Positions 34,601-49,600 of a stretch of 64,000 nt of DNA are shown here, one piece after another. A model generated the notes under the pieces. That model saw only the letters and a list, made by a program, of their open reading frames with translations, made no database searches and was not told the origin of the DNA. The number at the start of each line of letters is the position of its first letter. Positions within the stretch are counted from its first letter, which is position 1. The position numbers and the translations under genes were made by a program. Origin of the DNA: Ditylenchus dipsaci (Eukaryota; Nematoda; Chromadorea; Rhabditida; Anguinidae); contig SADC01000840.1 of NCBI GenBank assembly GCA_004194705.1, positions 1 to 64,000 of the forward strand. Direction: 5' to 3'.

Positions 34601-37600
34601 TGTATCGAAGCTGGAGGTTCAACTCACAATAAAGGGACCCTGAATGGCGTGGCGACATTTGCGGTTCTCAATTTGCGGACGCGAAAAATGGCGGACGGGT
34701 TTAGGCAGACGCGACATTTGCGGCCCGACAAATGCGGATGGACAGTTGCGGCCCGACATTTGCGCCGCGACTTCAGCGGACGCGACATTTGCGGCCCGAC
34801 AAATGCGGACAGTCCTTAGCGGACACGACTTTAGCGGACGCGTCATTTCGCGGACTGACAAAAGCGGACCTTCTTTTTTGCACTCAATATGCCTTTTTCG
34901 ACCTCAAAAAAATATCTGCAAATGTCGCAGTACGCAAAATAACGCGTCCGCCAAAGTCGTGTCCGCTGAAGTCGCGTCCACAAATTTCCATCCGCATTTG
35001 TCGGGCCGCAAATATCGGTCTGCAATTGTCGGTCCGCAAATGTCGCGTTCGCCGATGTTGTTCCGCAAATGTCATTCCGCAAAAGTCGGGCCGCTAATGT
35101 CGGTCCGCAAAATATCAATTCCGCCAATGTCCGTCCACAAATTGAGAACTGCAAATGTCGCCACGCCCCTGGTCAAATACCTATTTGGTTCCTCTAATTT
35201 GCTATTAGTAATAGGTGCAATGCTTGAGCTTCGTCCTGCAGATACCTTAAGATTTGGAACAGGAGACGATGCGGTAGAGTACATATTTGAAATGCCACCG
35301 ATCGTTTCTAAGCCTAACCAACAGACCACTTATGTTAAGCCTAACTCGTCTTCCACTAATTCATCTTCTTACGCCTCATCTATAATGATGCAAAGGAGGT
35401 CAAAGAAGGTAGGTTTTTCGCATTTTATTCCATAAAATACAAACAAAATGTTTTAATTTATAGAAAAAAATTCACAGCAAAAGTTCATTTGAGCAAAAGA
35501 GAGGTTTGATCGTCAAATATGGGATAGTCCAGATGGAATTGTGCTTCCCGTAGTGGGGTAAGTAAATTGCTTCTGTTTTCCTGGACGCAACCAGTGATGT
35601 ATTTTTTGCGATTTTTCGCTCCGGCTCTGGCTCTGAAATTTTAGTTTAGAAAAATTTGCTCCTGCTCTTGCTCCGGGCTTTCAACTTTGAAAATTTTGCT
35701 CCGGCTCGGAGCCAGAGCAGAGCCAGAGCGAAAGCCAGAGCCGGAGATTTATACATCACTAGACGCAACCCAGTGCCTAAAAATCATAAATCGTTTTGAT
35801 TCAAAAAGTTTTCCCTTCCTTGTCTGAAAAGCTATGTGTTGAAAATGACGAGCTTTTCAGAAAAAAGTTTAAATCAAAACCATTTAGGATTGTTTTGGCA
35901 CTCGTGGCTGGGTTAGATATGGGTTGGTTCTACAAAAACATTTGTGATTTAGAACAAAGTAAACCCCAGAATACATACTGATCGATTTATTCGCCCTCAA
36001 ATCCAAACTCACAATCGTCGCTTATGCCACATAGTGAGCAGTGAGTCGCTGGGCAATGCTTTGCCAAGCCTTCATCAGCAAAACAGTCCCAGTTCTGCTC
36101 CTTTACTGAGGAATAGAAGTTCGTCTGTGCAGTCTTCCAAAGCCTCATCTAAGGAAAAGCAGGACCTTCCGGGTTTAAGGATGCAAAACAGTCAAAGCAA
36201 AGCAAACAATGAGGATGTTGGAGAGATAGAACAACGCTGGCCACAATTTTCAAACGATCCTTTTCATGGGGGTATATGATTACAATTCTTTTTTTTTTAA
36301 CGATTTTTAATAAAATGAATTTTTCAGAAAACATTAGCATAGAAGGTAAACCAGGTACGAGTAAACAAGTGGGTAATCAGCTGTTACAAAGGGTTATTCG
36401 GCTGCAAGCGGAAATACAGAGACGAGATGCTGAGATCGCTCAACTAAGAGATAATTTAAACAATCCATCTACAAGTGGAGATAGAGCAAAAAGGCACTTG
36501 AACAACTATAGAGAATCACTTTCTCGGGCTCAAACAGAAAATGAAAATCTAAAAGGTGAGATAAATCGCAACAAATAAACTTTTTTTTGACCGTACAACA
36601 ATTACTTAGCATACTTGGATGGCAACACAAATCAAAAGGAAGAGGCGAAAATTAACATAAAGGTTTAAAAATTTCGGCCCTATCCAACAAAGGGGCGATT
36701 TTCGTCTTAGTGCAAAAACCCCCTCCCCCTTTGTTGGATAGGGCCAAAATTTCTACAAATACCTTTTTAGGAGACCAAGTACATAGCTTCCAACCCTGAC
36801 TTCACTGAGTTGATATGTAGTACTTTCTTCAAAGTGTGCTATGAAGAATTAGATGCATTGAATAACAGGTAAATACGCGACCTACTCATGTTAGATTATT
36901 AGTATCGTTTTATAGGGTGTCGAACTCCTCGAGAGACTACGCTGACATTTTTTCAGAAACCATCAAAGCCTTACAAGAACCCTTCAGTTTCAGGCTCATG
37001 GTAACGAAAGTAAAAACACAGTCTTATCACCGTCCTCTTCCAGGAAATAAACACGAAATGCAGCGCTGCCTTTGAAGAGGCTCAACTAGGACAGACTGAT
37101 AAGTAAAATAGACTAAGTACAACAACTGCTCGTAAAAGGTCATTTTAGAGATCAACTTTACACCCAATTTGACAAATTTCTCAAGGAAAAGATTTACGTA
37201 AGTCGGCAACTCCACTAATGTACAAAATTAAGAACAATCAGTCCTTTCTTTATTGAATTGTTTCGCACATACACACATTTATATGAACCGACGTTTATAG
37301 AGAATAATTGAGCAACGGATGAACGACACTAAGACCCAGTGATCCTTCTAGTCTTCTAGGTAGCTCCAGCGGCTTTGTCATCAATTGTCACATCTGAAAA
37401 TGATAATGTGGAATATAATTAAAAAGAAGAAAGTGATTATGTAATCACAGAAAAGTCCCGAAACCCTAAAAACTCGTTCTCACGATGGGTCCAAAACTTT
37501 GTAGCTCCATTCTTAAACTCCTTTAACAGCTGTTTGTGTACATTTTGGTCTCAAAAGTAGCAATTAACGTATTTCCTCTAATAGTGGCCCATGGGCTACT

Positions 37601-40600
37601 ATTGTTCAACCCCTTGAAAATCGGAAAGATTAGATCTCGAGATTTCCGGGTGCTCAACCAAGATGGAATCGATAGAAGTGGAATCGCTAGAGATCGAAGG
37701 AGTTAAGAAAATGCACTAAACAGGTCTGCAATTCAATTGCTCTACGCTGAAATACAGATGCTCAAAGTCTAGGGTGCTACTATTATAGGGGGTTTCTATA
37801 CAGGATATACGGTATTCTGATTTCTTATGTAATTTTCACCAATGACGAAATTCTTGCCACAAAGACCAGCGCTTTCCAATAAATTCACCACCTTATTTTA
37901 GAAAAACTTAGAGAACTCTACTCTATAGTTACCCGGTCTTGACTGTATGCAGTGTTTGGACCTCGTACTCGTACACGTACTACGAAGTACGAGAAGAAAT
38001 TTTACAGGTACGAAGTACGAGTACGATGTACGAGCTTAAAATTTTGCGGCACGAGGTACGAGTACGAAGTACGAGAAGAAATTTCAAAGGTACAAGGTAC
38101 GAGTACGAACTAAAATACAAATACTTATAAATCACAAAGCAAATACTGGCGCTTTACCACTAAAAAGCCGGATCTTAATGTCTTTTAATGAAAAAGACAT
38201 TGCAAAATAATTTTTTTCAAATTTTTCCCTGAATACCTAATCCGTTTTCATACAAAGTACTTTACGAAGTACGAGCAAAAATTTTTGCGGTACGAGGAAC
38301 GAGTACGAGAAGAAATTTTAGAGGTACGAGTACGACGTACGAGCTTAAAATTTTCGTTGTAGGAGGTACGAGTACGAAGTACGATGGTCAAAATTTAGCG
38401 GTACGAAGTACGAGTACGACCCTTTTCTGAAAGTCCAAACACTGACTGTATGTCAAAGGTGGAATATGAAAATTCAAAAAAAAATTTGGTTATCGGAAGA
38501 CATTCTAGTGCTAGGCAAAATTGCTATTTTATCATTGTCTATCATGATTTTGTTTACTACAAAACATTTTGACACAATACCAATCCAATTACTTCTCAAA
38601 AAAAATCTGTGCAGATGCCATTCAAAAAAAGATTATTAAAAATTGTTTGATCTTACTAGGATGAAGCCACAAATCAGGGCACAAAGAAGAATATTAGTAG
38701 TAGTGCTAGAACTGGACTGACCCTCGTATTGTTGCTCGTCCTGAAAAAAATTATAATTTTAATTAGAACCGAATGTATAGATTATTGACAAACCTCAGTA
38801 GCGTTTTGCGTAGGAACCGCAACGGTCGCAGCAGCAGTCGGAGCTTGAACAGGCGCAGCAGGGGTCTGATTCGCAGGCACAGCAGGAGTCGTAGGAGCAG
38901 CAGCAGCAGCGACAGGGGTTCCTCCAGAAGCAGCAGGTGGTGGAGCAGACGCAGCAGCGGCTGGCGTTCCTTGAGGCGGCGGAGCTTTAACACCTGAAAG
39001 TTCACAATAACCTACTATAACCCCAATAACAATAAATAACAGACCAGAGTTAGGAGCAGTGAGAGTTTCTTTTTTCGGTTTATCCTTGCTTTTTTCTGGC
39101 ATCCCATAAGCTTCCAGCTGAAGGACAGAAGAGCAGCCAACATCCAAAGAAAACTTTCAATCGTTATCTGAAGACAAGCTCGTTGTAAAATTGACCATAA
39201 ACCACATAAGGTGAGATGAAAACTGAATCAAGCTAAAAGCAAACATCAATTCCACCAGAAACTGACCATTTATAGCGCAAGTCCGAGAGATCGAAGAGTT
39301 TTTATAGCCACGACTTAGGTCAAAACGACAGAGAAGACAAAGCGAATTAACTCGAGCCAGTTGAAAGACTGAATATTCTGCAAACGAAATATTTTTTTTC
39401 AACTCAAAAATGATTTGCGGCAATTTCAAAAAATCATAGCACCGTATTTCCTTTAATTTTTTTTCTTATCTCAGATCTTTTCACACCGTTTTTTAGCTGA
39501 GATTTTTCTCTAGCTCCATTCATACTCCGGCGTAACACGACCCGCGTAACACAATTGACTAGTGTTACGCGTAACACTGTTTTTGAGTCGCGTAACACGA
39601 GTGGCGCAACACGAGTTAAGTAACAGACTTGTTACGCGACTCGTCTTACGCATGTCTGTTACGCGTAACACTGCTTTCGAGTCACGTAACAAAGTCTCGT
39701 AACACACTATTTTGTTACGCGTAACACCGAGTCACGTAACACCTGATTTTTGGCTTCTGGATTCATTTTTTGTGTTTTGACCTTTTGAAATGTTTGTCTT
39801 CTTATGTTTAACGGGATTTAAGAGTGTGTAGAAGTTTCTAAAAAATAGAATTTTCTGAAGAGATAGAAATTTTCGGTGAGTAGACGTTTGGCTACAAATG
39901 TAACATTTTTGGCGTTCTGCCCTATGTTCTGCTTAAAGGGGCATGCCCACGCCAATAAGTTTCATTTCAAATGTTTGAATTCCCGGCACCAGTTTTTCAG
40001 ATGAAGACAAAATAAATTTGAATTCGCTTTTCATTTCGAAAAAAAAATTTGTTATCCTTTTAGTCATCTCACTATTTGCGATCTCTTTTTTCTGTAACAA
40101 TTATCATATTGCTTAGCAATACTCAATTATAGGGCAAAACAAGTCTCGGTTGGTAATTTTCGGTTTCTCGTCTTGAAAATGTTGGATTTTACGTTTCTTG
40201 CACAGCTTTATCTCGGAGTTCAGCTGATCGATAACTCGCTCCTTATTTCAAGCAATTTTAGCGTCTCAGTTATTCGTCCAAAAGCCGATCCCCGACACAA
40301 TTGTAATTTTATAAAAGCATTAATTTTTCAACCAAACATAAACGGATCCAATTTGCCATAGGCTGGAACTGGTATCCTTATCATTCAACACCATTACCGT
40401 ATTTCCTCTAATAGAACCCCCTTTTTCAATTGACTTTTAATGTAAAAGGGTAAGGGCCGAGTAAATATTTTGCAAAGCGGTTTATTGCATTTTTTGACTC
40501 CTGTGAGCTCTAACAGTTCTGCTTTTTAGATTTTGAAGTTTCACACGGAAATCTCGAGATCGCCTAAAATTTTCTCGATTTTTGGCGAGTTGTAAAATGA

Positions 40601-43600
40601 AATCCCCGGGTCTCTATAGAGGTAATACGGTATTTATCATCTGCACCCCCGAATTTTGATAGTGTTATTATTTAGTATGTGAAGTTCATTTCGGGAAAAA
40701 GACCTTCTTTAATAATATCCCAACAAAAAAAACTTTTACATGTGTATAACCTTCAATTTGATGCGAAAGTCCGACAGAATTTCTCTGATTTGTCAGTCCA
40801 GCTGATTGAAAGATGTGCTGTTTGCTTTGGCGGAGGCACTCATTTTCACAGAGACATTTTGGTTGTTGGGATATTACTACAAGCTAATTGGGAAGGTCTT
40901 GAAGAAATTGATATAGAAAAATCTTCAAATAAACTAGAATAACGATAATACATCTTGCTTTACGCTTGACGAAAGAGCTTCTAAAAGCAATGTATTTTAT
41001 ATCGCAAAAATTAAATTCATGCATGGTTACTTGCAAAAAATTATAACAAACGTGAACAGCACAAGTTAATCTTTAGCTGCCTTACCATATCACACTCAGC
41101 TATGGTCACCAAAAAGGGTTTAACGGAAAAAAAGGGATCGCAAAAAGTGAGACGACTAAAAAGATAACATAAATTTTGTCGAAATGAAAAGTGAATTCAA
41201 ATTTATTTTGTCTTCATCTGAAAAACTGGTGCCCGGGAATTCAAACATTTGAAATGAAACTTATTGGCGTGGGCATGCCCCTTTAAGCCACTTAGGCTTA
41301 TTTTTTCAGCCATTTTGTAGTTCGTAAGACATTTTTTTGGTCCCTAAGCCTAAGCCTAAGGCCTAAGCCTAAGGCCTAAGCCTAAGTAGGCCTAAGTGGC
41401 TAAAACAGAACATAGGGCAGAACGCCAAAACTGTTACATTTGTAGCCAAACGTCTATACCCCAAATTTTCCTATTTAGGAAGCATCTCATGTTACGCGAG
41501 TTGAGTCACGTAACAACACCCTGTTACGTGAATCGCTTTTGCTAAGTTATATCTCCATATAGTATTTGGATCCGCTGTGTCTTTTTTTCGCCACTTTTAA
41601 CTTAGAGCTCAATTTTCTGCTACGTTTTGCGAACCTATGTTGGATATCTTTCCGGAGCACTCAAGTACAGCATATTAGTTTCTTTTAAGCACAAAATGTA
41701 TGATCAAAGTTCGCACTAAAAAAATTTTCCTGCCGTCCAAATTGGAGATAATGTATTTTAGCCTGGATTTTTTGTGGATGTTTGGGTTCCCGACTTTCTC
41801 CCAATTTTCGCAAACTCATCTTTCGGTTGGTATCCAGGTAGTCGTATTCAGATTGGGTAACCCAGGTGGTGCTGCCGCCCAGGTGCTGATGCTCAGGTGG
41901 TCATGCCCCGGTGGCTGAATTTTTTTTAACAAACTCATAATGCAGTCGTGTCTCGATACAACGCAACCTTTGAAATGATTCCAGCAAAAAGAATTTGGTC
42001 ATATTCACGTTCGGTATAACGCGACATTTTTCTGGTCCCAAGGTGTCGCGTTATATCGAGACTTGACTATATAAAATACTGCGTTAATATTGGCAGCCTT
42101 TTTATAAAATATAGTTTATTTTGAACAATCATCAGATTGTCAGCAAATTCGTGCATATACCCTAAATGACTTTAGAATGACTAGAGGCGCCAATAGGCGC
42201 TTGTAACCCCTTAATACTATGAAATCTAACAGTTTTTCAAAAAGATAGAATTACACGAAAAATTGTTGTATCTTCTAGGAGATTCAGGATACCTTCTGGT
42301 CGTACACTTTCCGGATAGTTGAGGTGGGATCAAGGCGATTTGCTCACACTCCAGGCGACTGGAGTAGCATTCAGGCGTTTGGGGCACCCTCCAGGCAGTT
42401 TTAGTACCTTTCAGGTAAACAGGGTATCCAGATGGTTGAGTTACTATCCAAATAAGTTTTCATCGGTATTTTGAATTAAATTAAAAAAAGCACTATGTTA
42501 CGCGCCTCGTCTCAGCCATATCTATCGATTAAAAAAAGATCGCAAAAAATAAATAATGATTCTGGTCTAAAATATAAAAAAATAGCACTTGCAGATGGTA
42601 AACACTATATAAAGATGATTTCTATGCAAAGATGGGTTTTGTGAATAGCCCTGTGAAAAAGAATGCGCGGATATCTGAATAAAAAGATAGGAAATTCTCG
42701 GAGGGATAGAGACTGTGTATTTTTAGGAGGACTTGATATAATGTGCTCTGGCATTGGATCAGACTTTTTAGGTGTTATCACCTGATTCAGACCACCTGAG
42801 TACTTGGGCTCTGCCACTACCTTGATCTGTCTGTTGGACAGAGAAAACTGTAAATATCTTTCCTGTATGTCTCCAGTTAGCATCCTTTACCTTTGTATGA
42901 TCGCCGTTTAAACGTAAATGTTGACAAACAAGAAAGAATCGTTGACCTCAAATGTGTTACGCGACTCGGTTGTTACGCGTAACATGTTACGCGTAACACG
43001 CGAAATGTTACGCGTAACATCAAAAAGTGCTGTTACGCGACTTTTGATACGCGGGTCTGTTACGAGACTCAAAAAAGTGTTACGCGTAACAGAGTCGCGC
43101 AACATGAGTAGCGTAACAGAATTTGTTACGTGTTACGTGTTACGCCGGAGTATGAATGGAGCTTCTATCGATTGAGTGGTCAAACGGCCTGATTAAAAAT
43201 GATTTTGAGAAAATCACAACAAACTCACACTAAAACCAATGGTTTTTTACCTAGGTGTTTTTAGTGGAGTTTCACCTTATATTTGGTGTGATTTTCTCGA
43301 AAATTATTTTTAATCAGTGTGTTTGACCACTCAATCGATAGAGAAAAACCTCACCTACAAAACCGTGCCAAAACCTCTGAGATAAGAAACAAAATATGTG
43401 AAAAAAATGTATATGAAGTGAAGTAGTAGTCGATGTCAAAAAGTAGCCGTAGAATTCCCCCTCCTTTAATAAGGCGGCCGGGCCTTATTTTTGGATGCCC
43501 AAAAATCGTAAAAATTTGAGTACCCCTTTTTCTTCTGCTAATCTCTCCTGGATGACCTTTCCTGCCCATAAACTTCCCGCCAGCCTCCTCCGGGGTACTT

Positions 43601-46600
43601 TCTTCATAGTCCGCATACTTTCCAGCTTGTTCGGCCCTATCCCGGTGTTTTATCTCCGTCCCGGTGATTCGGGTGCTATTCTGGTAGTTCGGGTACTTTC
43701 CAGGGGGTTCGGGCCCTATTCTGGTGCTTGGGCTCTGTCTTGGTAATCGGGGGTATACACGTGATTCGAGCCTCATCTCTGCGGTCCGGGCGCTATTCTA
43801 GTGGTTTGGGCCCTATTGTGGTGGATCGAGTCCCATCGTGGTATTTTGGGTGATGTCTTGCTGTACAGAGCCTATCCTGGTGGTTTGAGCCCCTTCATAT
43901 TGATTCGGGCCCATCCTGATCGTTCGGGTCTCGTCCTGGTGGTTCGGCTGCTATCCAGACTGTTTGAGCCCTATCCTGGTAGTTTGATCCCCGTCCCGGT
44001 GGTTCGAAAATTTTCCAGGTGGTTTAGCCATATCCTGGTGGTTTAATCCCTTGTCTCGGTAATAAGGCCCCAGTCCTGGTGGTTCGGATGCTATCCAGGT
44101 GTTTTGGGCAGTATCTCGGTGTTTGATCCCTTATCCGGTGATTCGGGTGCTATCTTAGAAGTTTGGGTACTTTTGAACATTGTGTATTCGTGCTTAAAAT
44201 GGATACTTGAGGGTTCCGTAAAGATTTCTGTTATTAGTTAGCAAAGATTGGCCGAAAATTGGCTTTGAACCCGAACATCCACCAAAAATACAGGCCAAAT
44301 CGACCATCTTCAATTTGGAGGGCAACAAAAATTTTATTTTGAAGCACATTCAATTATAGGGCGCTCACAATGAGATGTCGATGTCGAAGTCGGATGTCGA
44401 AGTGGGATGTCGAAGTCGGTAGTGAAGTAAAGGTACTCACAATGGGAAATTTTCTTCTCATCACCAATTTTATTTTTTGAAGTGTAAAAGTACATCGGCG
44501 TTTTTATTTTTATTCCAGAAACTAAGTAGCATAATTATGCACCACCTTAAAATGACAACTTCAAAAAATATGTCTATTTTGTCCAAACCTACGTTTCAAT
44601 AAATTATGCAAAATACCACACTCTCGACACAAAAGTGACCGAAATAAGTAAATTAATGTAATAGGAAATACTTTAGGCAAAAGTGAAATTTTGAAAAAAA
44701 AATGCCTTAGTCCCCCTGTTGTTTTGCTAACCGAAGTCGGAAGTCCGATGTATAGGTAGGAAGTAGGAAGTAGGCAGTCAGAAGTCGGATGTCGAAGTAC
44801 CATTGTGAGCACCCTGACTTCACTACCGACTTCGACATCCGACTTCAACATCCCATTTGAGCACTACTACCTACTTCGACATCATACTTCCACATCGTCA
44901 TCTCATTGTGAGCGAGCTATTATACGTAGTTGTGCTCAAAAAAGAGCTAATATATTGAACTTGAGGGTTTCGGCAAAATATCAGACATACGGTTGTAAAA
45001 AATGGCAGAAAATTGGGTTGTAAAACAGTAAGTCATAAAAAGTGTGACGGACAGACGGACGATACCAAAAATTCACCTTGAATCCGAATCCGTTGAAATC
45101 AGATCAAAATAATTTTTATGAGCTGAGATATAGCGGAGCAAATTCGGTATTCACACCCAGTCAACTTCGGTATACACACCCCAGTCAACTTCGGTATACA
45201 CACCCCAGTCAAAAGCCAGCTTGGGGGACCAAGGCAAATTTTTTTAATTTTTTTTGTAAAAAAAATTTTAAATTTTTTTACAGAAAATAATTTTCTAAAA
45301 AATTAATAATTCAACAAAAAAAAATTGACTTTTTTCAATAAAAATTTTCAAAAGTTCCGTCATAAAATACCACGAATCGATATTTTACCGCAGAAAGAAG
45401 CTTTGTTCGATCTCAAGATTTTTGGGTGAAAATCCAAAAGATGGAATCCATAGAGCTAGCACATAATTCAGGAGTTAAGGAAACACAAAAAACAGCTTTG
45501 CAAAATTTTCACACTAGGCTGAGATATAGGTCTTCAAAGTCGAGGGGCCGCCTTATTAGAGGAAATACGGTAATTCTTTTTTCAGCCTATTTCTAAAGCT
45601 TTTGATGCCTTTCTTCCAATCCTCAAAGATTCAGCTAGCATTGCTAGAGAATCGGTACGGGCATGCAATGTTTTTAGTCAGTGGTCCAGGGAATTTGGCG
45701 TAAGTTATACATGTATTTAAAGGATTTCAGACCTCAATGAAATTCTTTTCTAGGATCAGCTACAACTCCAACCCAGTTGGGAGCTGATGGCCTACAAAGC
45801 TGACGATTTACAGACCAGGTTCCGTGAATGGAGTATGTCCAAGCACTGGCTGCCCCCTTCTCTTTTGCCTCTTCTGAAAATACTTATTTACGAGCACAAA
45901 AACCAGCTTGAAGACCAAAAGCGCAGAGGTTTTTTTCTTTATTCTCATTATAATTTTTTAAATGATATAATTTAGATGCTGAATACTTGAGCGAGAAATC
46001 TAAGGCTGATACTAAAATTGTACTTTTTCAATATTTTTTCTCAAAAATATCTCATAAACCATCCCCAAATCTGCAATTACAGTCAACCCTCGATATAATG
46101 GCCCCCACCACAAGTTCGTTCCCGCCTAGGGTTCGACACTTTTTACCCTTATTTTTGAATTGCTTTGCGAGTTGTCTTGGCTAGTCCAGTCCTAAATGAC
46201 TGCCAGGCGACTCGTTACAAATTGTGACTCGTTACAGCGACTCGTTACAATTGCGACTCGTTACACTTTTTCTAACTCAGTCTAAAAGGGCCATGACTGT
46301 TGCCGATGGGTATATTTTGAAAGTTGGATAACAGGTCAATGTAAAAAGAAAGATTCTGAAATGCGAATTTGTTGTGTGCCCCTTATGATAAGTAATAAAA
46401 AAACGGCGCTACTTGCATATACTTCCCCCCCCCCCAAATCAACTTTTTTTATATGTTCCAAAAACCCTATATCGACCTAAAATCGCCTCAAAAGCTCAAA
46501 AAGACATTATTTTTGAGTTCTGGTCGCTAAAAATTGAGTTTCTGGACCATTAAAAAGTACCCATTTTGACCATTTTCGAAGGGATTTAAGGCTGTATTAG

Positions 46601-49600
46601 GTTGGAAATAGACCAAAAAGAAACCAATTTTGAGCAAAAAGGAAGATGTTGAACATAGTTTTGTTGACTGGGGCCTACCGCATAAATAAACTCTGGTATG
46701 CATACGTTTTTATGCATCTAGAGTCACTTTCGAGTGATTTGCGTCTAAGGTATGTGGGTGTGCGCATCTCTAACCAACCAAGCCCCCTGCGCCCCTGAAT
46801 TCCGAGCAAGACTTTTGATCAAAAATGCATTTAGAGACTATTTTTGCCTAGCTCCAGTGACCGAAACATGATAAAACAGGTAAAAAATCGAAATTCAAAA
46901 GTGCCCAAAACTCAATTTTTCATTGACCAGAACTCAAAAATAATGTCTTTTTTTGAGCTTCTGAGGCGATTTTAGGTCGATATAGGGTGTTTGGGAACAT
47001 TTTAAAAAAAGTTGATTGGGGGGGGTATATGCAAGTAGCGTCAAAAAACTTATACCGTTTAACTGTTTACAGTGTTTCGTAAAGCAGAAAAACACTGTGA
47101 TAAGCGTCCTAAGGTTCGCTTCACTTTTATTTCTCGTTTAAATTCCACTGGTACGCGCCTTTTAAAATATTCCTATAGGTGATGAAAATGCCTCTTCAGA
47201 ATCTGAAACTCAACGGTATACCAAATGCACACGCTTGGCGAATCGCACCAAATGAACATTCTCTTAAAAAGTCGCGTTTTTCAATCTTGGGTGTCTATGC
47301 GACTGCTCTTGCTTAAGCCTTAGCTACTTTTTTCGTATGATTGAAGCATTTTAAAATCTCTGGGGGAGGGTCACTTAGAAGAGGGGATGCAATTAAGATT
47401 TTACACTGAAACTCAACTTCATCACTGCCCCAATCGAAAATTTATTGCTTCCACACAAACAAACACCAACTTTTCAACAAAAGCAACAAACGATAACATT
47501 TGATTAAAACAGCAAAATATTCTCGGGATCATCTTCATATACAATTTCCATCTCTTCTTCTACTGCATCTTCTTGAGCCGGCAAATCATCATCTGCCTCG
47601 TCTTCGTTTAGCACTTCCGTGTGAACAAATATTCAAAAAAAGTGACCACTAGCCGTAAGTTAATCCCTATCAGTCTACCCACTCGCTTGAGATATTTGGA
47701 CATCTTGCGCTGGTAAGTTTCCCCGTGTAACATTCCTTCATCTGTCGAGAGAAATGAAGCAGTTTTTCCTTAATGAGCAAGTAAGCAAACTAACAAATAA
47801 ACACGAGAATTACCTTCTCCGTGGTCAAGCTATGAGTGATTTCTGCGTAGTCTGCTCTCTGCCTTCTTGGGGGTTGCCGTCCTTCAAATACATCCAATGC
47901 GTCGATTTCTTCTGTGAGTGAAGAAACAGAAGATTTCCCCGAGAAAAAGCCAAGTATTTCTATAAAGTTCAATAAATTATTTGGCTCATACGGGAAATGC
48001 TTACTGAAAATAGTGCAAGAGATTATTCAGCTTCTGTTTGACATCATGCGCGAAGTCCGCACTCTCAATTCTTGCCACAACCAACTGAAGGCAGGAAACC
48101 CACTCGACCATTGGCGTGATCTGCAGAGCACCTAGTATCCGAACGACTGTTTGCATTTGTCCATTGACCTCGTATTCTCTCGAAAGTCCCATGCCTTGGA
48201 CCTGAACCAGTTCTAGTATATGAATGCAGTCGAACCACGATATAATGCAATTTTTAAGGGCTTGCCTCAAGTGGCATTTTATCGAGTTTCGACTCTATTA
48301 TATCTATAATTACCTTTCTGTAAAGTCCTTGTTTAGCATGAAAAGAGCAAAGCTTGAGTAAAACTCCCGGGAAGACTTCTTGAAAGGAAGAGTAGGCTGC
48401 GATTTCTGCGTCGAAGTTGGCGTAACTGATAGCATTGATAATCCCGATGAGCATATCCTCATCTGGTATAAAATGATCATGAAGGAAGCTTTTCCAACAC
48501 AAAAATATAAAGCTTACCACCTTGTAGAAGGAGAAGTTCCCAAAATGACGATGTCCCTCCTTTGCTTCTGATCCCCTTTGCGTCATTTGCATAGCCGGTT
48601 TTCTGGCATCAGGAATTCCCGGTATGTCCTAATGTTTGGATGCTTCTTCACTTTGGCCCGATAAAGAGCACTTTCGACAGCGACTAAATACAACCACGCT
48701 ACCTATGGCGGGATTTCTAATTTGAGTGAAGTCTAAAAACCTCATTTAACCGCATACAAACTAACAAAAAAGTTACCCAATTCTGAAACATCTGCGAATT
48801 CACACAAAATTCGCCCATCAATTTTCATTCTTGCAACTGATGGAGTATCCCGGGTTCCCGCTGCCAGCTCTGCTTGCACACTTCGGCGGACATTGACTCC
48901 ATTTACCTAAACTAAGAAGTAAATTAGCTATAATTCATAAAATAAAAACCTGATTTCGACTGATTGCAGTACAGCACGGCCCTTCAAAAACTGCATTCTA
49001 GTGCATTAGCGAAATTTGGCGCCAAATCAAAAATTTTGAAAAACCGCTGTTTTTTAGTTTATTTTATCCAGCACTTCTGGTTTTACTTTTTTCGCTGTAC
49101 CTCATGTAAGTTTATTGTCAAAAAACTCAACACATTCAGCGCTTTCGAACAAGCTATCACGTGCCCGATAAACTTAACGAATTTCAAAACTAGAAGAGAT
49201 TTTCGTGAATATTTCTGAAAATTTTATTTGATTTATTTGACTTGATTGATATCAACGCCGATTTTTTGACAATAAATTGCTGAAGCAAGACTAGACGTGA
49301 TAGATGAGTGAATTTGCTACATTTTGGTACCAAGGACATATACAAAAAATACAAATTTCGGGTGTCTTATACAAAAGTTAGATGGGAAACGCAAAAACCC
49401 CTATTTTTACTCGGAAAAATGCCAGTTGTTTGCTCCAAGTAGTCTCTAGTTTCTAAAATAACATCTTTACAAAAATTGGCTCAAATATTCTTCTAGCTGA
49501 ATGCATGAGCTATCTTTTGGTATATGAGACGTCTCAAAAACGACGACTTTTCTCGATTTTTTGACGGAATGAAATTTGGGATGATTTTCAGGTATTATGA

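Larger units (their letters stand above)
39880..41460. mobile_element. 1.6-kb inverted element, TTTGGCGTTCTGCCCTATGT termini
   Basis: Left end AGACGTTTGGCTACAAATG and right end CATTTGTAGCCAAACGTCT, each followed inward by GGCGTTCTGCCCTATGTTCT and AAGGGGCATGCCCACGCC. It shares the GGCGTTCTGCCCTAT core with the element at 55511-58683. A CCTAAGCCTAAGG array lies at 41343-41395. Confidence 0.75.
39468..43388. mobile_element. 3.9-kb inverted-terminal-repeat element with GTTACGCGTAACAC arrays
   Basis: Ends CTTATCTCAGA / TCTGAGATAAG, then CTCCATTCATACTCCGGCG / CGCCGGAGTATGAATGGAG, then arrays of GTGTTACGCGTAACAC words (39528-39742 and 42955-43150). A separate 170-bp inverted element sits in the right terminus at 43168-43338. 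The interior includes another inverted element (39880-41460), miniature elements and minisatellites. No transposase could be recognised, so mobilisation in trans is likely. Confidence 0.65.

Noticed and set aside
34644..35168. Transposon insertion disrupting an FHA coding exon
   Set aside because: A donor at 34617 (GAG|GTTCAA) and acceptor at 35214 join in phase to give IEAG|GAMLELRPAD, and the element-free intron would be about 75 nt. Ordinary splicing explains the gap.
34619..35435. Long open frames across the GCGGAC element, up to 263 residues
   Set aside because: They run through a miniature element. The true FHA-gene exon starts at 35215, with a phase-compatible acceptor, and the element lies in the intron.
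43351..44046. Protein genes of 80-140 residues on both strands
   Set aside because: They arise from a 21-24 bp minisatellite, with no motif and equal openness on both strands.
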